DNA of 15,375 nucleotides from Candidatus Babelota bacterium. Lineage in GTDB: Bacteria > Babelota > Babeliae > Babelales > Babelaceae. Positions 1 through 7,123 of this stretch are shown in pieces (positions within the stretch are counted from its first letter, which is position 1; every line of letters starts with the position of its first letter). Where the stretch lies: assembly GCA_003174035.1 (NCBI GenBank), contig PRDV01000045.1, positions 1-15,375 on the forward strand, written 5' to 3'. The notes beneath the pieces are model-generated. The model did no database searches. It saw only the letters and a program-made list of their open reading frames with translations, and had not been told where the DNA came from. The position numbers were made by a program, and so were the translations under genes.

Positions 1-13
1 AAAAGGATTTACA

Positions 14-514
14 ATGTACTTAAAAAATATCGCGCTTTGCGCTCTTACGGTGATGGGATCTGCTACGTGCGTATCCCGCAGAACGCCAGGTCAAATAAAA
101 GAAATTAAAACTGCAGAGGAGTATAAAAAGCTCAGCAGCAGCATACAACGCCCAACCATATTTGTCTTCAATTCAGCTTCCTGCACAGCCTGCAAAATGA
201 TGACTAAAGGATTGGAAGCTGCAGCAAAAAACTACCCTCAAGCAGATTTTTATGTTATTGAGGATCTAAAATCCGATGCCTTCAAAGGCCTTCCTCAAGA
301 ATTAAAAATTAAGGGATACCCGACCACACATCTTTGTAAGCCTAAGACAGAACCGTGCGTAGAACGGGGAAGTATAGGTGATGAAGAATTAGACGAATTG
401 GTCTATAAACTCGTGCATGGCAAACCTAAACAAAAGATTGTTCGTCAAGAGCCTGCAAAACCAGAAGCTCCTTCAGCTAACACAACAAAGTCTGATACTT
501 CTGCCAAGAAATAA
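14..514 (+). CDS. Exported thioredoxin-fold protein
   Basis: Probably a periplasmic or envelope-facing thiol protein. The 166-residue product starts with a short basic n-region and a hydrophobic stretch (about residues 5-17), which looks like a Sec signal. A Cys at 19 is not in a good lipobox, so lipoprotein status is doubtful. A thioredoxin-like core follows: a beta strand (about 47-53), a CTAC redox motif (Cys57, Cys60) followed by Lys, and a GYPT segment with the likely cis-proline at Pro103. Two more Cys lie at 108 and 115. The tail after about residue 137 is rich in Lys, Pro and Ala and is probably disordered. The ATG follows AAAGGA at good spacing, and an intrinsic terminator follows directly, so it looks like the last or only gene of its transcript. 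The fold is fairly certain. The partner and whether it acts as oxidase, reductase or isomerase cannot be told. Confidence 0.8.
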   Translation: MYLKNIALCALTVMGSATCVSRRTPGQIKEIKTAEEYKKLSSSIQRPTIFVFNSASCTACKMMTKGLEAAAKNYPQADFYVIEDLKSDAFKGLPQELKIKGYPTTHLCKPKTEPCVERGSIGDEELDELVYKLVHGKPKQKIVRQEPAKPEAPSANTTKSDTSAKK

Positions 515-673
515 TTGAGGGGGTTCCTTACCCCCCTTTTCAAAATATATCACAAAACCCACTGTTCTTACTAATTGCGCCGTAAGGCCACTGGATTTTG
601 ATTTTTCCTTTTCCATACAAAACAAATTTTGTATGCTTAAAAAAGCAATAAAAAATATTCTATAAATAAGCAT
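473..673 (-). pseudogene. Possible signal-peptide remnant or tiny secreted peptide
   Basis: From the ATG at 671-673 the frame encodes a convincing Sec-like signal: a basic start, a hydrophobic run, then MEKEKSKSS. After that the sequence has no recognisable domain, and it runs antisense through the terminator and the last codons of the upstream convergent gene. It may be the start of a secreted-protein gene whose remainder was lost, or a chance frame. An in-frame ATG at 698-700 overlaps the ankyrin stop as ATGA. No clear ribosome binding site is visible before either start. Only the signal-like segment supports this entry. Confidence 0.25.
517..541 (+). terminator. Intrinsic terminator of the thioredoxin-fold gene
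   Basis: GGGGG (519-523) pairs with CCCCC (531-535) across a 7-base loop and is followed by TTTT. It begins two bases after the stop codon at 512-514. Confidence 0.8.
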
Positions 674-696
674 GATAACTTCTGTGCATGCTTTGT

Positions 697-1147
697 TCAT
701 TGTTGCGCGCCAGCAACTTGCAATAACGCGACTATAGAGGGTCTTCCTGCCGCAAACTGCAAAGCCGTCTTGCCATCGTTATTCTTCTCATCAATCAGTG
801 CTCCCTCTGATAATAACAGCCCCGCTATTTTTTCTTGACCCTCTAAAGCTGCCCACTGCAGAGCCGTTTTATCCTCATAATCCTTTGCATCAACCGGCAC
901 TTCCTTTTACTAAACGCTGCCTGAGACCATCATTTCTTGATACCAGTTCTTCTGCTACGATCAGGTGAGATCGTACATCTTCAAGAATTTCGTAATAGGC
1001 CTCATGGTAAAGTTGTTTACTACATTTAGCTAAATTCTGTTTAGCTCTCTCACAACAGGGCTCCGCTGGTTGATCAAGGAGTTGCTTTCGATTAGTTTCG
1101 GGCTTTGAAAGTTCCTCTGGCATGCCACATACTAAAGTCATATACAA
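697..1147 (-). pseudogene. Frameshifted ankyrin-repeat protein gene
   Basis: Two minus-strand frames overlap by 11 bases and read as one ankyrin protein if a single base is removed. The upstream frame (1147-890) gives a Cys-rich, helical N-terminal segment ending LVKGSAG and stop. The downstream frame (900-697) begins VPVDAKDYEDKTALQWAA and contains about two ankyrin units with the TAL..AA and G..I signatures. Reading GGAGTG in place of GGAAGTG at about 898-904 would give LVKGVPVDAKD, a normal repeat junction. The start is also damaged or unusual: a hydrophobic, signal-like stretch (TWCFLLILYMTLVC) lies in the open frame partly upstream of the TTG at 1147, but no ATG, GTG or TTG occurs in frame between 1148 and the stop at 1232. 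The alternative is a separate downstream ORF starting at the GTG at 900, translationally coupled. A sequencing error could also explain the shift. Confidence 0.7.
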
Positions 1148-1283
1148 AATTAAGAGAAAGCACCACGTTACAGCTCTTGCAATGTTGACTATTACCAGAT
1201 GGTCCCACCGTAGGCTGAAAAATGCGAGAAATCAATAGAAATTGCTATATTTAGCTGTGACCGGTCTCGGTATAGGTGCTGTG

Positions 1284-1316
1284 CAGCTATGCAAGCCTCA
1301 ACATTGTATAATGTTG
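1284..1316 (+). promoter_or_regulatory. Promoter -10 box inside a perfect dyad, upstream of the ATPase/nuclease-like gene
   Basis: A consensus TATAAT lies at 1307-1312, about 50 bases before the ATG at 1361. It sits inside a perfect inverted repeat, CAACATT-GTAT-AATGTTG (1299-1316). A repressor bound to the dyad would block the promoter. No good -35 box is visible at the expected place (about 1284-1290). On the minus strand the same dyad contains TATACA, so it could also face the ankyrin pseudogene. The -10 box is well supported; the operator role is inferred. Confidence 0.5.
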
Positions 1317-1360
1317 GCCAATAGAGTATACTTAATCAAGAATTTTAATCAGGGTGACTC

Positions 1361-3046
1361 ATGAAAAAATGTATACCGATCGGTATGAGCGATTATAAAA
1401 CACTGATAGAAAAGAACTGTTATTACGTTGATAAAACGCTTTTGGTAAAAGATGTCCTGAAAAGCGGGCAAATAGTTTTGGTTACCCGGCCTCGCCGTTT
1501 TGGAAAGACGCTCAATCTATCAATGCTTCGTTATTTTTTTGAACGGAGTCCAGAATCAAATGAACATCTTTTTTCTGAAACCGCTATTTGGGGTGATACA
1601 GAAGTTAAAGCAATGTTTGGCCAGTTTCCTGTTATTTTTTTGACCTTTAAGGGTGTTAAGGCGATGCAATGGGACGTAAGTTACCATTTGTTTGCCATTA
1701 CTATAAGCGAAGAATTTGATCGGCATAGGTATCTTCTTGAGAGCGGCATACTCTGGCCGGAAGAGATCGAGTTGTATAGACAAATCCTGGCGCGCAAAGC
1801 ACCTGAAGCTGAACTGAGGTTGTCCCTTCATTTTTTGGCAAAGCTTCTTGAGCGTTACTATAAGCAGAAGGTTATTGTCATTATTGATGAATATGATGTG
1901 CCAATCCAATCTGCCTATGTTCACGGCTTTTATCAAGAGGCTATCGACTTCTCAAAATCCTTATTAACAGCAATATTAAAAGACAATAATTTGCTAGAGA
2001 AAGGGATTGTTACCGGTATTTTAACTATAGCAAAGGCCGGAATATTTACCGATCTCAATAATTTAGATGTATTAAATCTTACCCATACCAGAATGTCGGA
2101 CAAATTTGGTTTTACTCCACCAGAAGTAGAGCAACTTCTTAATTATTATGATCTTGCCGCCAAAAGAGAAGAGATAAAGGCTTGGTATGATGGCTATACT
2201 TTTGGTATGACGGCTGAAATATATAATCCCTGGTCTGTACTTAAATGTGCAAATGATCAGGGCGTTTTGGAAACGTATTGGGCAAATACGGGTGATAATG
2301 TCCTGATTAAGAAATTAATTACTCGAGCATCTGCAAGTCTCAAGTCACAATTAGAGCTTATATTAAACAATAAGCCAGTCGAGCAACCCATTATCGAAAC
2401 TATGATCTTTCCCAATCTAGATCGTCAATCCGATTTGATCTGGAGCTTATTACTGTTTACTGGTTACTTAACCTATCAAAATTATGAAATGAAGAAAGGC
2501 AAAAAAGTATGCTCACTTATGATTCCCAACGAAGAAATCCGTTATCTTTATATTGATATGCTCAACGACATATTTAAAGAAATGGTCATGGGGGAAGAAG
2601 TTTCGGATATGTTGTTGGCTATTACAGAGGGTGATACCTATACCTTTACAAAGCTCTTACAGAGCTTTGTACTCAATAGCATGAGTGTCTACGATCTACC
2701 AAGCAATGAACCAGAAAAAAGTTATCATCTTTTTGTGCTTGGGCTTTTGGTAGCTTTGAGCGATTCCTATGAAGTAAAATCTAATAGAGAGAGTGGTTTT
2801 GGCCGTTATGATATCATGCTTATTCCAAAGAAAGAGCATAAACCTGCAGTGATAATGGAATTCAAAATTGTCAGACCGGGAGAAACGCTTGAAATTACAG
2901 CTCAAAAGGCGCTTGAACAGATTCGTGCCAAAAAATATGCGCAGGAATTGCGTGCCAAATCCGTTTCATCAGTAGTGGAATATGGTATTGCTTTTGAAGG
3001 AAAGAATATCCTTGTACTATCAGGTGTTGAAGAAAAGAATGATTGA
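1361..3046 (+). CDS. AAA-ATPase-like protein with C-terminal PD-(D/E)XK nuclease-like domain
   Basis: This 561-residue protein has the two-part architecture of the AAA-ATPase-like (PF09820) plus PD-(D/E)XK (PF08011) family. The N-terminus carries the family opening (IPIGMSDYKTLIEKN, YYVDKTLLV) and a P-loop variant RPRRFGKT (residues 43-50). Walker B is VIVIIDEYDVP (171-181). A WYDGYTFG motif lies at 275-282. The C-terminal domain has Asp484 in RYDIML and Glu500-Phe-Lys502 in IMEFKI, the expected D...ExK nuclease residues, then the ALEQIRAKKYA helix. All key residues are intact and the length is normal for a full gene. The ATG follows AGGGTGA with good spacing. Its biological role is not established; the family is often multicopy in host-associated bacteria, and mobile-element or defence-like roles are only inference. 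It is monocistronic, with no co-oriented neighbour. Confidence 0.9.
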   Translation: MKKCIPIGMSDYKTLIEKNCYYVDKTLLVKDVLKSGQIVLVTRPRRFGKTLNLSMLRYFFERSPESNEHLFSETAIWGDTEVKAMFGQFPVIFLTFKGVKAMQWDVSYHLFAITISEEFDRHRYLLESGILWPEEIELYRQILARKAPEAELRLSLHFLAKLLERYYKQKVIVIIDEYDVPIQSAYVHGFYQEAIDFSKSLLTAILKDNNLLEKGIVTGILTIAKAGIFTDLNNLDVLNLTHTRMSDKFGFTPPEVEQLLNYYDLAAKREEIKAWYDGYTFGMTAEIYNPWSVLKCANDQGVLETYWANTGDNVLIKKLITRASASLKSQLELILNNKPVEQPIIETMIFPNLDRQSDLIWSLLLFTGYLTYQNYEMKKGKKVCSLMIPNEEIRYLYIDMLNDIFKEMVMGEEVSDMLLAITEGDTYTFTKLLQSFVLNSMSVYDLPSNEPEKSYHLFVLGLLVALSDSYEVKSNRESGFGRYDIMLIPKKEHKPAVIMEFKIVRPGETLEITAQKALEQIRAKKYAQELRAKSVSSVVEYGIAFEGKNILVLSGVEEKND

Positions 3047-3063
3047 AACTGTTTGTTCAAGTC

Positions 3064-3102
3064 AACTACCGCGGGTCAAGACGCTTTTAAGCCGTGGTAG
3101 TT
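3064..3102 (+). terminator. Stem-loop downstream of the ATPase/nuclease-like gene
   Basis: AACTACCGCGG (3064-3074) pairs with CCGTGGTAGTT (3092-3102), 11 base pairs with one G-U, across a 17-base loop. It begins 18 bases after the stop codon. No strong T-run follows, so it may be a weak terminator or an mRNA 3'-end stabiliser. A second, weaker hairpin (GTGTG at 3144-3148 with CACAC at 3176-3180, enclosing CTATTT/AAATAG) lies downstream. The rest of 3103-3215 shows nothing else. Confidence 0.45.
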
Positions 3103-3215
3103 CAATTATATCTCTTTTAAACATGAACAACCAACCTATATAAGTGTGCGATTTCGATTTCTATTTTAAAAATAGCACACACTTTATCTCAAATCACGCC
3201 TTTAAATGCATCAAT

Positions 3216-3260
3216 ACAAAAACGCCCTACTTTAGAATTTTTAAATTCGTCCGTAGGGCC
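3216..3260 (-). terminator. Intrinsic terminator of hppA
   Basis: Read on the minus strand, GCCCTAC (3259-3253) pairs with GTAGGGC (3230-3224). The loop contains a second palindrome, GAATTT-TT-AAATTC (3235-3248). GTTTTTG follows the stem on the minus strand. It lies about 37 bases after the hppA stop. Confidence 0.75.
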
Positions 3261-3296
3261 TCTGGAAATTCTATGCAACATGCCGATCTATACGCA

Positions 3297-5294
3297 TTAT
3301 CCCAATGAAACTAAGAGCAATGCTACCACCGACATGAGCTTAATAAGAATGTTAAGCGCTGGTCCGGATGTATCTTTAAACGGATCACCCACGGTATCGC
3401 CCACCACTGCAGCTCTATGAGCATCAGATCCCTTGCCCCCGAGATTCCCTGCCTCAATGAATTTTTTAGCATTATCCCAGGCACCACCGCCATTTGCCAT
3501 CATCAGAGCGAGGAGCACGCCTACTACCGTAGCACCTACCAGAAGCCCACCAAGGCCATAACGGCCAAGGGAACTAAAATAGACAACAACCGGCACTGCC
3601 ACGGTTAATATACCTGGCAAAATCATTTCTCGTAATGCTGCTTGCGTACTAATTTCTATGCATCGCTTATAATCAGGTTCAGACTTACCTTCCATCAGCC
3701 CTGGAATTTCTTTAAACTGTCGCCGTACTTCAATAACCATTTTAAGTGCAGCATCACCTACTGAACGCATGGTCATTGAAGAAATCAGAAAGGGCATAAC
3801 AGCGCCTATAAATATTCCTACGAGCACTTCAACTTGCATAAGATCAAGAACCGATACCTGTGCCTGCTCAGCATAAGCAGCAAACATACCGAGCGCAGCA
3901 AGCAAGGCAGACCCAATGGCAAATCCTTTACCCATTGCGGCTGTGGTATTGCCCAAAGCATCTAATTTATCGGTAATAGAACGAACTGGTGTTCCAAATC
4001 CGGCCATTTGAGCAATGCCACCAGCATTATCAGCAATTGGCCCATAAGCATCAACGGTCATTGTTATGCCAACAGTAGCCAACATTGAAACCGCTGCAAT
4101 CGATACACCATAAAGCCCGCCTCCAAAGACATAGGCCGCCCAAACACCAAAAGCAAGTATAATCACCGGCAATGCTGTTGATTCCATACCGACAGAAAGA
4201 CCATAAATAATATTAGTAGCCGCCCCGGATTTAGAGCTTTCGGCAAGCTTTTTCACCGGAGTTCCTCCAGTATAATATTCTGTAATGAGCCCGATAGCAA
4301 TGCCAGCAACACAGCCAATAATAACTGCCCAGAACAGATCACCAGCACTGAAAAATCCGCCTATTCCTATTGCACGTAGATACACAAAAGCAAAGAGTGC
4401 GAATGATCCAATTGCAATGTTAGTAGCATTACGCAACATTGCAGCAGGCTCTGCTCTTATGAGCGTATTAGCAAATAAACCAATAAATGATCCGAGTAGC
4501 CCGAGCATTGAAAGAACAACCGGAAGAGTAATATATTCTTGCACATGCACATCCTTAGTTGTCGCAAGCGCAATAGAGCCAATCATAGCCCCAACATACG
4601 ATTCATAAATATCTGCACCCATACCGGCAGTATCACCAACACAGTCACCTACGTTATCTGCGATCACCGCTGGATTCCGCGGATCATCCTCAGGAATACC
4701 AGCTTCAAGTTTACCCACTAAATCTGCCCCCACATCGGCTGATTTGGTATAGATACCTCCACCCACACGCGCAAAGAAAGCTACCAATGAAGCACCAAAA
4801 CCAAAGCTTGAAAGAAGTAATATAAAATCAGGAGATTGCATAAAAAGCCATACAAGCACACCGAGCCCCAGTACACCAAAGCTAGCCACCGCAAATCCCA
4901 TCACCCCACCGCCGAGAAATGCCATTAAAAACGCAGCATGCTCTCCTGATTCCTTTGCCGCCATAGTGGTGCGGACATTAGCATCCGTCGCAGCCGACAT
5001 ACCAATGAGCCCGCATAACAGAGAAAATGATGAGCCTGCTAAGAAACAGGCGGCGGCCGCAAGGCTGCCAAAAGCCGCAAGCAATAAAATTACCGGTAAA
5101 ACAACCAGGGCGATCACTTTATATTCTTCACGCAGGAAGGTATAGGCTCCCAATTTAATCGCGGCAGCTATTCTAAGAGCATCAGCATTATCAACCTTCT
5201 GTTGCTTAATTCTCTGCATCAATAAAGCAATAAGTAAAAATCCTGCCGTAGCAGCAACAGCCACTGCTGCTAAAAAGAAGTTCAAAGTCATCAT
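3297..5294 (-). CDS. hppA: Membrane-bound ion-translocating pyrophosphatase
   Basis: Hydrolyses pyrophosphate and pumps H+ and/or Na+ across the cytoplasmic membrane. The 665-residue protein is almost entirely hydrophobic helices. It carries the family's substrate motifs: DVGADLVGK (187-195), DDPRNPAVIADNVGD (203-217) with CVGD ending at Asp221, the ADIYES segment (Asp228, Glu231), and near the C-terminus GDTVGDPFKDTSGP. GNTTAAMGKG (448-457) has Ala at the position that is Lys in potassium-independent enzymes, so this should be the K+-dependent type. The Glu in DIYES matches the placement in Na+-pumping members, so Na+ transport is possible; this is inference. The first of two tandem ATGs (5292-5294) has GGGAG at good spacing. 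It lies 120 bases after murE, and since a murE terminator intervenes it probably has its own promoter. Confidence 0.97.
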   Translation of the reverse strand: MMTLNFFLAAVAVAATAGFLLIALLMQRIKQQKVDNADALRIAAAIKLGAYTFLREEYKVIALVVLPVILLLAAFGSLAAAACFLAGSSFSLLCGLIGMSAATDANVRTTMAAKESGEHAAFLMAFLGGGVMGFAVASFGVLGLGVLVWLFMQSPDFILLLSSFGFGASLVAFFARVGGGIYTKSADVGADLVGKLEAGIPEDDPRNPAVIADNVGDCVGDTAGMGADIYESYVGAMIGSIALATTKDVHVQEYITLPVVLSMLGLLGSFIGLFANTLIRAEPAAMLRNATNIAIGSFALFAFVYLRAIGIGGFFSAGDLFWAVIIGCVAGIAIGLITEYYTGGTPVKKLAESSKSGAATNIIYGLSVGMESTALPVIILAFGVWAAYVFGGGLYGVSIAAVSMLATVGITMTVDAYGPIADNAGGIAQMAGFGTPVRSITDKLDALGNTTAAMGKGFAIGSALLAALGMFAAYAEQAQVSVLDLMQVEVLVGIFIGAVMPFLISSMTMRSVGDAALKMVIEVRRQFKEIPGLMEGKSEPDYKRCIEISTQAALREMILPGILTVAVPVVVYFSSLGRYGLGGLLVGATVVGVLLALMMANGGGAWDNAKKFIEAGNLGGKGSDAHRAAVVGDTVGDPFKDTSGPALNILIKLMSVVALLLVSLG

Positions 5295-5350
5295 ATAAGA
5301 GCTCCCAAAATTGTGGAAAATTTTAATAAGGATTAGTATGGCATTGATTT

Positions 5351-5393
5351 AAAAAGAGCGCAAACATTTGCGGTGGCCCAGCAGTAGCCCACC
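5351..5393 (-). terminator. Intrinsic terminator of murE
   Basis: On the minus strand a GGTGG/CCACC hairpin (5393-5372) is followed by a palindrome, CGCAAATGTTTGCG (5372-5359), then CTCTTTTT. It sits 22 bases after the murE stop. The T-run and the stacked stems support termination between murE and hppA. Confidence 0.65.
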
Positions 5394-5414
5394 TTCTTAC
5401 CATAATGCGAATGC

Positions 5415-6857
5415 TTAAAGTTCCCGCAAGATAGCAGCCTCACTAAAAGGAATCTTTACTTCTTTAATATGTTGATATTCAACCGGTCCTTTGCCCAAGA
5501 GAAGTATAAGCGTTCCCGGCCGTGAAAATGCGTAAGATTGCTTAACAGCTTTTTCCCTATCAAGCTCAACATGCACCTTATGCATAAGCGAACTATCTAT
5601 ACCCTTTTTAATCTGATCAATAATATCCACAGGATCCTCTGAACGCGGATTATCAGTTGTTAAAAAAACAACATCAGCCCAGTGGGCTGCAAGGGCTCCC
5701 ATTAAAGGGCGTTTAATGGGATCACGATCACCCCCTGCACCAAAAATGGCAATAATATGATTGCTTAAAGGACGCACTGCGCTCAGAATTGCTTCAAAAG
5801 AAGAAGGCGTGTGTGCATTGTCAATAACACCAATTGCTCCGTTAGGAAGAACAAAACGCTGTAAACGTCCCGGCACCCCAACAAATGTTGCGAGCGAGTC
5901 TTCGATCGTTTGACGGTCAACACCGTACCGTTCAGCAACTCCCACCGCAGCTAGTATGTTAGAAGCACTAAAATCTCCAAGTAAATTGGATGATTGCATG
6001 CTATAGCAGGATTTTTTTGTTTGAATATCGAGTACGAGACCAGTTAGATCACTTTTCTTAAGCACCCCATACATATCGCTGTTTTTGTGAAGACTGAAAA
6101 ATACTGGTTGTTTGAGAGAATTGCCATATTCTGCAGACACCGCTTGTATAACTTTTTTGTCATCTGCATTGAGCAAAGCTAATCCTTGAGGGGCTAATTG
6201 ACCAAACAATGAACACTTTGCCTTAAAATAGGCATCTTGAGACGTATAAAATTCAGAATGTTCCAAACTAAAATTAGTAAAAAGAACCGTATCAAACTGA
6301 ATGGTGGCTAACCGATGCAAAGTCATAGCCTGAGCTGCAACCTCCATGACCACATATTCAACGCCTGCTTTATAAGCAATATCAAGAAACATATGCAAAT
6401 AATCCGGCTGAGCGGTTGTTAAGGAAGCTTCAAATGAGGTGTCCAAAATCTTATTTTTAACGGTGCTTAAAAGCGCAGTTTTATATCCTGCAGAACGTAA
6501 TAGATGTTCGATTAAAAAAGAAGTGGTAGTTTTCCCTTTTGTGCCCGTAATGCCAATTATTTTCATTTTTTGAGCTGGATAATTATATGCTTGTGCACTC
6601 AATTCAGCTAAAGCTAAACGAGCAGACGGAACAATCCGCATTACAGCGCCAGCTTTATGAATCATATCATGCAGCTGCTGAGATAGTGATGCTCCTTCTT
6701 CAACTACTATCGTAGTAGCCCCGGCTTCAAGTGCCTTTGCTATATAATGTAATCCATCTTCTTTCATGCCCTTAACAGCAACAAAAGTTGAACCGATGCC
6801 TACCTGGTCAGTATGGCTGGTAACGGGATAATATTTAGCTAAAATCATGGCATGCAT
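5415..6857 (-). CDS. murE: UDP-MurNAc-tripeptide synthetase, diaminopimelate type
   Basis: Cytoplasmic Mur ligase that adds the third residue of the peptidoglycan stem peptide, using ATP. The 480-residue protein has the short N-terminal uridine-binding domain, then the ATP loop GITGTKGKTTTS (102-113), the TTAQPD segment (147-152), the AYFKAK stretch (209-214, Lys214 being the likely carbamylated lysine), PGRLQR (329-334) and FGAGGDRD (372-379). DNPR (402-405) is the signature for meso-diaminopimelate rather than lysine. Two motifs depart from the family norm: MEVAAQAM (171-178) in place of the usual EVSSHAL, and GKGPVEYQ (455-462) in place of GKGHExYQ, whose Glu contacts diaminopimelate in E. 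coli MurE. The start at 6855-6857 is the longest ATG form; an ATG three codons later is possible. A good promoter lies 28 bases upstream. Confidence 0.93.
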   Translation of the reverse strand: MHAMILAKYYPVTSHTDQVGIGSTFVAVKGMKEDGLHYIAKALEAGATTIVVEEGASLSQQLHDMIHKAGAVMRIVPSARLALAELSAQAYNYPAQKMKIIGITGTKGKTTTSFLIEHLLRSAGYKTALLSTVKNKILDTSFEASLTTAQPDYLHMFLDIAYKAGVEYVVMEVAAQAMTLHRLATIQFDTVLFTNFSLEHSEFYTSQDAYFKAKCSLFGQLAPQGLALLNADDKKVIQAVSAEYGNSLKQPVFFSLHKNSDMYGVLKKSDLTGLVLDIQTKKSCYSMQSSNLLGDFSASNILAAVGVAERYGVDRQTIEDSLATFVGVPGRLQRFVLPNGAIGVIDNAHTPSSFEAILSAVRPLSNHIIAIFGAGGDRDPIKRPLMGALAAHWADVVFLTTDNPRSEDPVDIIDQIKKGIDSSLMHKVHVELDREKAVKQSYAFSRPGTLILLLGKGPVEYQHIKEVKIPFSEAAILREL

Positions 6858-6884
6858 CCATCAATAAATTTTTCAATATGTTTT

Positions 6885-6912
6885 ATTATAACATGTATTT
6901 TTTGCTAAACAA
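6885..6912 (-). promoter_or_regulatory. murE promoter
   Basis: On the minus strand TTGTTT (6912-6907), a 16-base spacer and a consensus TATAAT (6890-6885) lie just upstream of the murE start at 6857, giving a short leader. Confidence 0.65.
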
Positions 6913-6945
6913 GCGCAGAGATAGATAGTTGCCCTATATGAATAA

Positions 6946-6989
6946 TTGACAAAGGCGCACGTTGATTTATATTGAATATTTGTTATAAT
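6946..6989 (+). promoter_or_regulatory. Two overlapping promoters before the secreted ankyrin gene
   Basis: Promoter A: consensus TTGACA (6946-6951), a 16-base spacer, TATATT (6968-6973). Promoter B: TTGATT (6962-6967), a 16-base spacer, consensus TATAAT (6984-6989) with an extended TG before it (6981-6982). They are offset by 16 bases and fire toward 7124. They stand back to back with the murE promoter. Confidence 0.7.
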
Positions 6990-6995
6990 GATTGC

Positions 6996-7123
6996 ATAGG
7001 TGAGCTTAAGATGTGCTCCAAGGGTCAATCAAACCTGGTGCAACTGCTGAAACCTTCATGCAAGTAACGTAAAAAAAACTTTGAATCCCCCTGATTTTTA
7101 AAGGTTAAAACGAGGAAAAGATT
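6996..7123 (+). promoter_or_regulatory. Long 5' leader of the secreted ankyrin gene, possibly structured
   Basis: About 128 bases separate the predicted start of promoter B from the GTG at 7124, and they hold no ORF of note. The first half contains short self-complementary segments: a GAGC/GCTC hairpin near 7003-7018, an AAGG/CCTT pairing bracketing about 7020-7055, and two TGCA copies. The second half is A/T-rich with an A-run, then GAGGA (7112-7116). I could not match it to any riboswitch consensus I know. A plain untranslated leader remains possible. Confidence 0.35.

Noticed and set aside
14..73. Lipoprotein signal on the thioredoxin-fold protein (Cys19)
   Set aside because: The residues before the Cys (Ser-Ala-Thr) do not form a normal lipobox; a plain Sec signal is as likely.
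4285..4721. Plus-strand open frames inside hppA
   Set aside because: They are antisense shadows of a strongly conserved membrane protein, without ribosome binding sites or recognisable domains.
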